Shown: positions 16,639 through 23,740 of the stretch, in pieces
Numbering within the stretch: position 1 is the stretch's first letter
How the letters are laid out: each line of letters starts with the position of its first letter
Source: Dehalococcoidia bacterium
GTDB taxonomy: Bacteria > Chloroflexota > Dehalococcoidia > Tepidiformales > Tepidiformaceae
Length of the DNA: 47,878 bases
Direction of reading: 5' to 3'
Assembly: GCA_009841435.1 (NCBI GenBank)
Contig: VXLW01000033.1
Coordinates: forward strand, 1 to 47,878
Position numbers and translations under genes: made by a program
Notes under the pieces: model-generated
Database searches by the model: none
The model's input: only the letters and a program-made list of their open reading frames with translations
Told to the model about the DNA's origin: nothing

Positions 16639-17511
16639 ATGAGCGACTCCCCGGCCGAGGGCAGCGCGCGGCTGCTGGTCCAGTGTCCGGACCGCCCCGG
16701 GATCGTGGCCGCCGTCTCGGACTATCTGTACCGGCACGGCGCGAACATCCTGCAGGGCGATCAGCACTCGACGGACGGCGAGAACCCACAGTTCTTCCTG
16801 CGCATCGAGTACGACCTCGACGGGCTGGGCACGCCCGCGGAGGAGGTGGCCGCAGGCTTCGGCGCAGCGGTCGCGAGCAAGTTCAACATGCAGTGGCGCG
16901 TCTCCTACAGCGCCGACCGTCCGCGCATCGCCATCCTCTGCACGCGTGAGCCCAACTGCGTGCTGGACCTGCTGTGGCGGGCGCGGACGGAGGAGCTTGA
17001 GGCGGACATCGCCATGGTGATCTCAAACCGCGAGATCCTGCGGCCGCTGGCGGAGCGGTTCAACGTGCCGTTCGAGCACCTGCCGGTGACGCGAGAGACG
17101 AAGGTCGAGCAGGAGAAGGCGATGCTCGACCTGCTGCGCGGCCGCGTCGACCTCGTGGTGCTGGCGCGCTATATGCAAATCCTGACGCCGATGTTCCTGG
17201 GGGAATATCCACAGAAGGTCATCAACATCCACCATTCGTTCCTGCCGGCGTTCGCGGGCGCCGACCCGTACGGGCAGGCGGAGGAGCGAGGCGTCAAGAT
17301 CATCGGGGCGACAGCGCACTACGCAACGGCGGAGCTGGACGCAGGGCCAATCATCGAACAGGACGTTGTGCGGGTGACGCACCGGAACGCGCGGGCGGAC
17401 CTTATGCGGCTCGGCCGCGAAGTGGAACGGATGGTGCTGGCGCGAGCGGTCCGCTGGCACATCGAGGATCGCGTCCTCGTGTACGACAACAAGACGGTGG
17501 TGTTCCACTAG
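16639..17511 (+). CDS. purU: Formyltetrahydrofolate deformylase
   Basis: PurU hydrolyses 10-formyltetrahydrofolate to formate and tetrahydrofolate, balancing one-carbon pools and feeding formate to purine synthesis. The 290-residue protein has an N-terminal ACT domain (about 8-90, CPDRPGIVAAVSDYLY) and a formyltransferase-like domain with ICTREPNCVLDLLWR, the catalytic-site segment INIHHSFLPAF, and ATAHYATAELDAGPII. The Asn/His/Asp set of the family is present. The start is supported by a TATGAT -10 box 6 nt upstream, which implies a leaderless mRNA. It stands alone, with 130 bp before the next gene. Confidence 0.94.
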   Translation: MSDSPAEGSARLLVQCPDRPGIVAAVSDYLYRHGANILQGDQHSTDGENPQFFLRIEYDLDGLGTPAEEVAAGFGAAVASKFNMQWRVSYSADRPRIAILCTREPNCVLDLLWRARTEELEADIAMVISNREILRPLAERFNVPFEHLPVTRETKVEQEKAMLDLLRGRVDLVVLARYMQILTPMFLGEYPQKVINIHHSFLPAFAGADPYGQAEERGVKIIGATAHYATAELDAGPIIEQDVVRVTHRNARADLMRLGREVERMVLARAVRWHIEDRVLVYDNKTVVFH

Positions 17512-17641
17512 GCAACGGGAGCGGTTCCTCCCCGTTCGCACGGAGGCACGGACCTTTTCGGGCGCTTCACCCACGCACGCGCCCCTGGACGGAAGATAGT
17601 GAGGAGGGCGTGAGGACCTCCCAAGGAAGCAGGAGGAGCGC

Positions 17642-19087
17642 GTGACCACGGTGCTGGTGCTGGGGGCTTCGGGGTACGTGGGCAGCCATCTCGTGCCCCG
17701 GCTCGTGGGGGAGGGGCACGCAGTACGGGCGGCGGGGAGACGGCGAGAGACGCTCGAAGCGCGCGAGTGGGAGGGGGTGGAGGTGGTGCAGGCGGACGCA
17801 CTCGACCGTGAGTCGCTCGACAACGCCTTCAAGGGCGTCGACCTCGTCTACTACCTGGTGCACTCGATGGCTTCGGGGACGGACTTCCCGGAACGAGACC
17901 GCCGCGCGGCGGAGAACGCGCGCCGGGCAGCCGAGGAGGCGGGGGTGAGCCGCGTCGTCTACCTGGGAGGGCTACAGCCGAGCGGGGCGGCGTCGGCGCA
18001 CCTCGCCTCGCGCCGGGAGACGGGCGACGTCCTGCGCGCGGGAGCCGTGAACGTGACGGAGGTTCGCGCCGGGATCGTGGTGGGGCCGGGCTCGGCTGCC
18101 TTCGAGGTGATCCGCGACCTCGTGTACCACCTGCCGGTGATGGTGACGCCCCGCTGGGTGCGCTCGCTGACGCAGCCTATCGCGCTCGACGACCTGATCG
18201 AGTACCTCGTGCGGCTGCCGGAAACGGAGCCGGACGGGAACCACACCTACGACGTGGGCGGCCCCGAGGTGGTCCGGTACCAGGATCTGCTGACGCGTTT
18301 TGCAAAGGCCGTGGGACGGCGGCTGGCCATCGTCCCGATGTCGGTGCTCAGCCCGCGACTTTCCTCGTACTGGCTCGACCTTGTGACGGCGGTGCCCTCG
18401 AACGTCGCGCGACCGCTCATCGACGGCCTGCGGCACGACCTCGTCGTCGACCCGGAGGCCGATCTGCACACGCGCATCCCGATCGAGATGCGGACCTACG
18501 AGGAAGCCGTCCAGGCCGCCCTCGAGGCCGAGCGCACGGCCGATCTGCCGGCACGGTGGACCGAGGGTTCGTTCGCGATGCGCGACCACCGCGCCGAAAT
18601 CTCGTTCTACAGCCGCGGGGAGCAGGTCGAGCGCATCTGCCGCACGTCCCCGGAGGCGGTCTGGGGGGTGGTCTCGGCGATCGGCGGGTCGAACGGGTGG
18701 TACTACGGAAACTGGCTCTGGAACCTGCGCGGGCTGCTGGACCGCCTGGTGGGGGGCGTGGGGAGGAGGCGGGGGCGCCGGCACCCGACGGAGATCCGGA
18801 CGGGCGACGCGCTCGACTTCTGGCGCGTCGTCGGGGCGGAGGCGGGGCGGCGGCTGACGCTGCTGGCGGAGATGAAGCTGCCCGGCATCGCCATCCTCGA
18901 ATTCGAGGTAGCGGCGGCGGGCGAAGGGTCACGCATCGTGACGTCGGCGCACTTCCACCCGGCGGGGGCGGCGGGGCTGCTGTACTGGTACGCGCTCTGG
19001 CCGATCCACAAGCGCATCTTCGCGGGCCTCACGGACGCGATCGTGGCGCGCGCCGCGAGGGAGCAGGTGGTGGGGTGGTCAGGCTGA
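17642..19087 (+). CDS. NAD(P)-binding SDR-like protein fused to a DUF2867 domain
   Basis: The 481-residue protein starts with an atypical short-chain dehydrogenase/NmrA-like Rossmann domain: VLVLGASGYVGSHLVPRL, LVYYLVHSM, and VYLGGL in place of the usual YxxxK catalytic pair. From about residue 310 it carries a DUF2867 domain with SFYSRGEQVERICRTSPEAVW and NGWYYGNWLWNLRG. The same fusion is common in high-GC bacteria, with no proven reaction. GTG 17642 has AGGAGG upstream. The 130-bp upstream gap shows nothing convincing beyond a weak GATAGT. The 3' end overlaps the convergent gene at 19079 by 9 bp. Confidence 0.87.
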   Translation: MTTVLVLGASGYVGSHLVPRLVGEGHAVRAAGRRRETLEAREWEGVEVVQADALDRESLDNAFKGVDLVYYLVHSMASGTDFPERDRRAAENARRAAEEAGVSRVVYLGGLQPSGAASAHLASRRETGDVLRAGAVNVTEVRAGIVVGPGSAAFEVIRDLVYHLPVMVTPRWVRSLTQPIALDDLIEYLVRLPETEPDGNHTYDVGGPEVVRYQDLLTRFAKAVGRRLAIVPMSVLSPRLSSYWLDLVTAVPSNVARPLIDGLRHDLVVDPEADLHTRIPIEMRTYEEAVQAALEAERTADLPARWTEGSFAMRDHRAEISFYSRGEQVERICRTSPEAVWGVVSAIGGSNGWYYGNWLWNLRGLLDRLVGGVGRRRGRRHPTEIRTGDALDFWRVVGAEAGRRLTLLAEMKLPGIAILEFEVAAAGEGSRIVTSAHFHPAGAAGLLYWYALWPIHKRIFAGLTDAIVARAAREQVVGWSG

Positions 19088-19531
19088 GACTTCGCGGCTG
19101 AGGGAACGCTCGTAGGCGCTGAGGAGCGAGAGCAAAATCTCTTCGACCTGGCTGCGACGCCAGTGGCGCACGCGGCGCTCCTCAGGGGCTTCGCCGGCCT
19201 CGCCGCCGCCGGTGGCGACGCGGGCCACGACCTGCCAGGAGGAGCGCTCGGCTCCCCCTCGGTCGACGAGCTCGAAGGCGGCGCGCTGGACGGCGCCGAC
19301 GGTGATGCTGAAGGGGGCCGCGTCGTCGAGCGGGTCGATGGAGATGGGGAGTGCTTCGCCGTACACGTGGCCGACGTCCTCGATGCACTCGCTTGCCCAG
19401 CGGTGGATGTTGGCGAGGACGCGGCTCTGGGAGTCGAAGTCGTGGGAGCGGGAGAGGAAGTTGGATTCGCGCCGCTCGACCCAGCCTTCGCGGAGGCTTC
19501 GAACCCGCACCTCGAAGGGCGTTCCGTCCAC
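19079..19531 (-). CDS. Conserved-looking hypothetical protein
   Basis: The 150-residue, mostly soluble protein is not one I recognise. It starts at GTG 19531 with AGGAGGTGA upstream, which strongly supports translation. The N-terminal half is rich in Arg, Glu and Trp (EVRVRSLREGWVERRES), and the C-terminal third is Arg/Glu rich with a predicted helix ending in LLSLLSAYERSL. No signal peptide or membrane segment is visible. It lies downstream of glnB and amtB on the same strand but is separated from them by a strong terminator hairpin, so it probably has its own promoter. Confidence 0.6.
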   Translation of the reverse strand: MDGTPFEVRVRSLREGWVERRESNFLSRSHDFDSQSRVLANIHRWASECIEDVGHVYGEALPISIDPLDDAAPFSITVGAVQRAAFELVDRGGAERSSWQVVARVATGGGEAGEAPEERRVRHWRRSQVEEILLSLLSAYERSLSREVSA

Positions 19532-19581
19532 AGCCTCACCTCCTGGAGTGGGGAGTTGTTCGTGTCGCGGGGGATATGGGA

Positions 19582-19614
19582 GAGGGGCCGGGCGCGGATT
19601 GCGCCCGGCCCCTC
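19582..19614 (-). terminator. Terminator downstream of glnB
   Basis: GAGGGGCCGGGCGC (19582-19595) and GCGCCCGGCCCCTC (19601-19614) are perfect 14-bp inverted arms with a 5-nt loop, starting 20 bp after the glnB stop. The T-tract is poor. The stem is the longest perfect one in the window. Confidence 0.75.
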
Positions 19615-19633
19615 AGCCGGGGGACGTGGGAGG

Positions 19634-19975
19634 CTAGAGCGCCTCGTCTCCGCGTTCGCGGGTGCGGACGCGAACGGCATCCTCCACGTTCGAGATGAAG
19701 ACCTTGCCGTCGCCGATCTCGCCGGAGCTGGCGTTATCGAGAACAGCGTCCACGACGGCGTCAGCCTTGTCGTCGGCCACCACGAGCGTGAGGAACACCT
19801 TGGAGAGGTACTCCACGCGGTACTCGCGGCCGCGCCACTGCTCGGTGATGCCACGCTGTTTGCCGTGGCCTTTGACTTCCCAGACGGTGATGCCGCCGGA
19901 GAAGCCGAGCTCGTCGAGCGCGTCCTTCACGGGTTCGAGTGCGCTCGGCCGGATGATGGCTTCGATCTTTTTCAC
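19634..19975 (-). CDS. glnK: PII nitrogen regulatory protein
   Basis: The 113-residue protein is a PII signal transducer: VKKIEAIIRPSALEPVKDAL at the start, a T-loop with VKGHGKQRG...RGREYRVEYL, and IGDGKVFI for ATP and 2-oxoglutarate binding. The T-loop tyrosine Y52 (uridylylated in proteobacteria, position 51 there) is kept, while position 47 is Trp where Tyr is usual. GTG 19975 is chosen because AAAGGAG is 8 nt upstream; the longer upstream frame is rejected. It follows amtB by 49 bp, so it is most likely the GlnK-type partner that plugs the ammonium channel when nitrogen is plentiful. The symbol glnB is also possible. Confidence 0.93.
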   Translation of the reverse strand: MKKIEAIIRPSALEPVKDALDELGFSGGITVWEVKGHGKQRGITEQWRGREYRVEYLSKVFLTLVVADDKADAVVDAVLDNASSGEIGDGKVFISNVEDAVRVRTRERGDEAL

Positions 19976-20024
19976 CGGGTACTCCTTTCCGGACTCAGGG
20001 TCGGATGCGGGATGTGGCGTGGGC

Positions 20025-21476
20025 TCACCTTCCGCCTCCGCCGATCTCGGACGAACCGAAGATGCCCGAGCCAGAGGGACCGAAGTCCGGGTAGGCATCG
20101 ACGCCGTGTTCCATCAGGTCGAGGCCGCGCATCTCTTCTTCCTCGCTCACGCGGAGTCCAACGGTGAACTTGATGGCGAAGAACAGAATACCCGCGGTCA
20201 CAGCCGTCCAGCCCACGATGGCCGCGATGCCGATGAGCTGCATCAGCAGCTGCTCGCCGCCGCCGCCCAGGAAGAGGCCGTAGTGCTGCGGGTTCGAGTA
20301 CCCAGCCGCTTCCATTCCGGCCTGCGACGAGAAGAGGCCGACCGCGATGACGCCCCAGATGCCCGCGAAAGCATGCACGGAGACCGCGCCCACGGGGTCA
20401 TCGATGCGGAACACGCCGTCCAGCATCTGCACGCCGTAGTACATCACCAGAGCGCCGATGCCGCCGATGACGACTGCCGCCCACGGGTCGACGGTGGCGG
20501 TGCCGGCCGTGATAGCGACCAGGCCCGCGAGGATGCCGTTGATGGTGAGGCCGGTGTCGTAGCGGCCCGTGCGGAAGCGCGACCAGAGCATGGCCGTGAT
20601 CCCGCCTGCGCCTGCCGCCAACGTGGTTGTCACGGCGACGCTCGCGGCGAGCGCTGCGCCCCCACCCGAGAGCCCGAGCGTGGATCCGGGGTTGAACCCG
20701 TACCAGCCGAACCAGAGGATGAACATGCCGATAGTGGCGATCGAGATGTTGTGGCCGGGGATAGCCCTCACTTCGCCGTTGGGGCCGTACTTTCCAAGGC
20801 GCGCACCCACGGCGATGGCACCCATGAGGCCGGCCATGCCGCCTACGGTGTGGACGATGCCCGAGCCGGCGAAGTCGACGTAGCCGTTGCCGAGCCAGAT
20901 GTCGTCCGTGAAGGCGCCCATCCACGTGGTCCCGTCCCAGCCCCAGTGGACCACCACGGGGTAGATGAAGCCGGTGACGACGACGGTGTAAATGAGGTAG
21001 GCCGAGTACTTGGTGCGCCCCGCCAGAGCGCCCGCCACGATGGTGGCCGCTGCGGCAGCGAAGGCAAACTGGAAGAACCAGTCGGCGTGGCCATAGCCCG
21101 CTTCCGCAAGCTGGTTCAAGCCGAAGTTGCCGAGCCCGATGAACTCGTTGGAGGCGTCGCTGACGCCGTAGGCGAAAGCCCAGCCGACGAGCCAGAAGGA
21201 GACGCCTCCCACGCAGGCGTCGATCATGTTCTTCATCAGGATGTTCGCCGTCTCCTTGGAGCGGACGAAGCCCGCGGTGAGCATGGCGAAACCGGCCTGC
21301 ATGAAGAACACGAGGAAGCCCGCGATCAGCAACCAGGCAGTGTCGACCGCGCTGATGATGTCAGCGAGGTCCTCAGCACCGTCCTGGGCGGAGACCACGG
21401 AAATGATGCCGAGCGCGAGCAGACCGCCTGCAAGCATGGCGGTCGGCCGGCGCAGGGCCGGTAGGGCACGTTTCAT
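20025..21476 (-). CDS. amtB: Ammonium transporter
   Basis: AmtB moves ammonium or ammonia across the membrane as a trimer. The 483-residue protein has a signal-like N-terminus (about 10-30), eleven membrane segments, and FVFFMQAGFAML-type and GGxAGLMGA motifs. The twin pore histidines lie in FAGSGIVHTVGG and VSVHAFAGIWG. The C-terminal tail contains EEEEMRGLDLMEHGVDAYPDF, the conserved cytosolic region that contacts PII. ATG 21476 has GAGGAGG upstream. glnK follows in the same operon. A GlnR-like GAAAC-N6-GAAAC site about 84 bp upstream suggests nitrogen control. Confidence 0.96.
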   Translation of the reverse strand: MKRALPALRRPTAMLAGGLLALGIISVVSAQDGAEDLADIISAVDTAWLLIAGFLVFFMQAGFAMLTAGFVRSKETANILMKNMIDACVGGVSFWLVGWAFAYGVSDASNEFIGLGNFGLNQLAEAGYGHADWFFQFAFAAAAATIVAGALAGRTKYSAYLIYTVVVTGFIYPVVVHWGWDGTTWMGAFTDDIWLGNGYVDFAGSGIVHTVGGMAGLMGAIAVGARLGKYGPNGEVRAIPGHNISIATIGMFILWFGWYGFNPGSTLGLSGGGAALAASVAVTTTLAAGAGGITAMLWSRFRTGRYDTGLTINGILAGLVAITAGTATVDPWAAVVIGGIGALVMYYGVQMLDGVFRIDDPVGAVSVHAFAGIWGVIAVGLFSSQAGMEAAGYSNPQHYGLFLGGGGEQLLMQLIGIAAIVGWTAVTAGILFFAIKFTVGLRVSEEEEMRGLDLMEHGVDAYPDFGPSGSGIFGSSEIGGGGR

Positions 21477-21559
21477 GCAATCCTCCTCGATGCCCCCGGG
21501 TGGGGCGAAACGTCGAGGGGGAAGCTAGGTCGGGTTGGTTTCCCACAGATTGCGGGCCT

Positions 21560-21580
21560 GTTTCAGACAGGTTTCGAAAC
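21560..21580 (-). promoter_or_regulatory. GlnR-like operator upstream of amtB
   Basis: On the minus strand two GAAAC words are separated by 6 nt (plus-strand GTTTC at 21560-21564 and 21571-21575), an 11-bp period of one helical turn. A further inverted GTTTC makes the perfect palindrome GTTTCGAAAC at 21571-21580. Actinobacterial GlnR boxes have two half-sites with the same N6 spacing. Binding here is inferred from that likeness and from the amtB-glnK context. Confidence 0.5.
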
Positions 21581-21597
21581 ACAACGTTCATTCAACT

Positions 21598-21812
21598 GCT
21601 CCTTCGACTGCTGCGCTTCGCTTCGCGCTCACTCGCGGGCTGTCGCCTGCTCTTGCTCCTTCGACTGCTCCGCTGCCGCTCCGCGCTCACTCGCCGGGCT
21701 TCGCCCGCCGCTGCTCCTTGGCTCGTGTGCTGCGCCTCGCTTCGCGCCTTGTGTGTCTTAGCTCGACCTCTCCGCTGCGGTTCGCACTCGACGGCGGGCT
21801 TCGCCCCGGTTG
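21598..21812. repeat. Array of four degenerate ~57-bp direct repeats
   Basis: The gene-free 487 bp between amtB and etfB hold about four imperfect units. Units 1 and 2 share the 15-mer GCTCCTTCGACTGCT (21598-21612 and 21655-21669, period 57) and a later CGCGCTCACTCGC. Unit 3 starts with GCTCCTT at 21713. Unit 4 (about 21767-21812) matches unit 2 in CTCCGCTGC and GGGCTTCGCCC. Units 2 and 4 contain the small hairpin GGGC-TTC-GCCC. Frames across the array are low complexity and have no start context, so I see no gene. Confidence 0.7.
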
Positions 21813-21855
21813 CTTGCATGGCCCGGTAACACGGGGATTCTGGGTCCGTGCGAGA

Positions 21856-21884
21856 TTTCACAAGCTGCGGGATCGTGCTACGCT
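21856..21884 (+). promoter_or_regulatory. Promoter candidate of etfBA
   Basis: TTTCAC (21856-21861) and TACGCT (21879-21884) are separated by 17 nt. They lie about 80 nt before the etfB GTG, which has its own AAGGAG ribosome site. The match is fair for this GC-rich genome. Confidence 0.45.
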
Positions 21885-21963
21885 GACCGGCGCAGCGGCG
21901 CATGGCTGGCCCTGCCCGCTCCATCCATTCCCGACCTGTCTGTAAGAAGGAGTTGGCGTCAGC

Positions 21964-22767
21964 GTGAACATAGTCGTCTGCGTCAAGCAGATTCCCGATC
22001 CGGAGACGCCGGCCTCGCAATTCGCCGTCGATGAAGCGGCGAAGCGCGTGATTCCCGCGCAGGGCATCGCGCCGGTAGTGAATCCCTACGACCCCCAGGC
22101 CACGGAGGCGGCCCTTCGCCTGAAGGACGCCGCCGGCGAGGGCAAGATCACGGTCATCAGCCTCGGCGAGGACTCGGCGCGCGACGCTATCAAGCACGCC
22201 CTCGCGATGGGCGCTGACGAAGGCGTCCTGCTGAGCGACCCCGACTTCGAGAACATCGATAACTTCCAGACGGCCGTTGCCCTGTCCCGCGCCATCGAGA
22301 AGATCGGCGACGTCGACCTCGTGCTGATGGGCCGGGCCTCGGCTGACTGGGACATGGGTGTCGCGCCCCTGGGCGTGGCCGAGCAGCTGGAAATCCCCTG
22401 CGTAACCATCGCGAAGGCGATGGAGCTGGACGGCGACACGCTCATGGTCGAGCGCGTGCTGGACGACGGTTTCCAGACCGTCGAGGTGGACCTGCCCGCG
22501 GTCGTGTCCATCTCGAACGAGTTCGGTGAGCCGCGCTACCCGCAGCTCCGGCAGATCATGCTCGCGGCCAAGAAGACCGTGCAGGTCTGGTCGGCGGACG
22601 ACCTGGAGCTCGAGGACGACGAGGCCGGCGAGGACAACCGCTGGCTGGAGCTGGAAGCGCTCTACATCCCGCAGGTGGAGAGCAACGTCGAGATCATCGA
22701 GGGCGACTCCCCCGAGGAGCAGGCCCGCAACCTCGCGCTGAAGCTGCGCGAGGCCAAGCTCATCTAG
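21964..22767 (+). CDS. etfB: Electron transfer flavoprotein subunit beta
   Basis: EtfB, with EtfA, takes electrons from acyl-CoA and other dehydrogenases and passes them to the quinone pool. The 267-residue protein begins with NIVVCVKQIPDPE and has GKITVISLGED, the AMP-binding MGRASADWDMGVAP region and DLPAVVSISNEFGEPRYPQL. GTG 21964 has AAGGAG upstream. etfA follows after 10 bp. In this window the CaiB/AMACR-like enzyme and the LutABC system suggest fatty or branched acyl and lactate oxidation, which would feed such a carrier, but no acyl-CoA dehydrogenase is present here. Confidence 0.95.
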   Translation: MNIVVCVKQIPDPETPASQFAVDEAAKRVIPAQGIAPVVNPYDPQATEAALRLKDAAGEGKITVISLGEDSARDAIKHALAMGADEGVLLSDPDFENIDNFQTAVALSRAIEKIGDVDLVLMGRASADWDMGVAPLGVAEQLEIPCVTIAKAMELDGDTLMVERVLDDGFQTVEVDLPAVVSISNEFGEPRYPQLRQIMLAAKKTVQVWSADDLELEDDEAGEDNRWLELEALYIPQVESNVEIIEGDSPEEQARNLALKLREAKLI

Positions 22768-22777
22768 AGGAACGACG

Positions 22778-23740
22778 ATGCCAGGAACCCTCATCATTGC
22801 CGAGGCGGCCGACGGCGCCGTCGCTCCCCACTCCTTCGAACTGCTGGCGGCCGGGCGCGCCCTAGCCGACGAGGGCGGCGGCGCAGTCAGCGCCCTCGTC
22901 GCCGGCGACGAATCGCTCGCCCAATCCCTCTTCGCGCACGGCGCAGATGCGGTCTACCTCGCCCCGGCGGGCTCGCTCGACCCGGGCTACGCCGAGACGG
23001 GCGCAGGCGCGGCCCTGGCCGCATGCGAAGCGGCCGACGCCGACGTCGTGCTCATGGGCCAGACGAGCGTCGGTCGCGACCTCGGGCCGCTCATGGCCTT
23101 CAAACTGAACACGGCAGTCGCCATGGAATGCGTCGGCCTCACGATCGACGGGGGACGCCTCCGGGCTACCCGCAGCTGCTACGGGGGCAACGCCAACGCA
23201 GAAGTCACCTGGCGCGGTGACGTGCAGATCGCGACGGTCAAGCCGAAGGCGTGGGATGCCCTCGCGCCGGACGCCGGGCGCAGCGGGACCGTCACCGCCA
23301 TCGACGCAACCGGCGAGCAGCGCGTGCGCGTGGTCTCCACGGAAGCGGCAGAGGCGACAGGCATCCGGCTGGAGGACGCCGAAGTGGTGGTCTCCGGCGG
23401 GCGCGGCCTGGGCGATCCCTCCGCGTTCGGGATGATGGAGGAGCTTTCCGGGCTCCTCGGCGGGGCGACCGGCGCGAGCCGGGCGGCCTGCGACCTCGGC
23501 TGGTATCCGCCCTCGCAGCAGGTCGGACTCACCGGCAAGACGGTGACGCCGAACCTGTACATCGCGGTCGCCATCAGCGGCGCGAGCCAGCACATGGCGG
23601 GCATGTCGGGTTCAAAGAACATCGTCGCGGTCAATCGCGATCCCGACTGCAACATGGTGCAGGTGTCGCGCTTCGCCGTGGTCGAGGACTACAAGAAGGT
23701 GGTCCCCGCCCTGATCGACGCCATCAAGGCGCTCGACTAG
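22778..23740 (+). CDS. etfA: Electron transfer flavoprotein subunit alpha
   Basis: The 320-residue protein carries the FAD-binding alpha-subunit pattern: VVSGGRGLGDPSAFGMMEELSGLLGGATGASRAACDLGWYPPSQQVGLTGKTV, split in family alignments into the SGGRG and QVGLTG boxes, followed by ISGASQHMAGMSGSKNIVAVN near the C-terminus. The N-terminal part has the weaker AGRALADEGGG-like fold common to both subunits. It is co-transcribed with etfB. Its TAG stop shares a CTAG tetranucleotide with the stop of the convergent penicillin-binding protein gene (23737-23740). Confidence 0.95.
   Translation: MPGTLIIAEAADGAVAPHSFELLAAGRALADEGGGAVSALVAGDESLAQSLFAHGADAVYLAPAGSLDPGYAETGAGAALAACEAADADVVLMGQTSVGRDLGPLMAFKLNTAVAMECVGLTIDGGRLRATRSCYGGNANAEVTWRGDVQIATVKPKAWDALAPDAGRSGTVTAIDATGEQRVRVVSTEAAEATGIRLEDAEVVVSGGRGLGDPSAFGMMEELSGLLGGATGASRAACDLGWYPPSQQVGLTGKTVTPNLYIAVAISGASQHMAGMSGSKNIVAVNRDPDCNMVQVSRFAVVEDYKKVVPALIDAIKALD

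Noticed and set aside
21598-21812. CRISPR array
   Set aside because: The units are diverged, about 57 bp long and joined without unique spacers, and no cas genes are near.
21535-21945. Plus-strand open frame of 136 codons in the amtB-etfB gap
   Set aside because: It consists of the degenerate repeats, has no ribosome site, and shows no protein family pattern.
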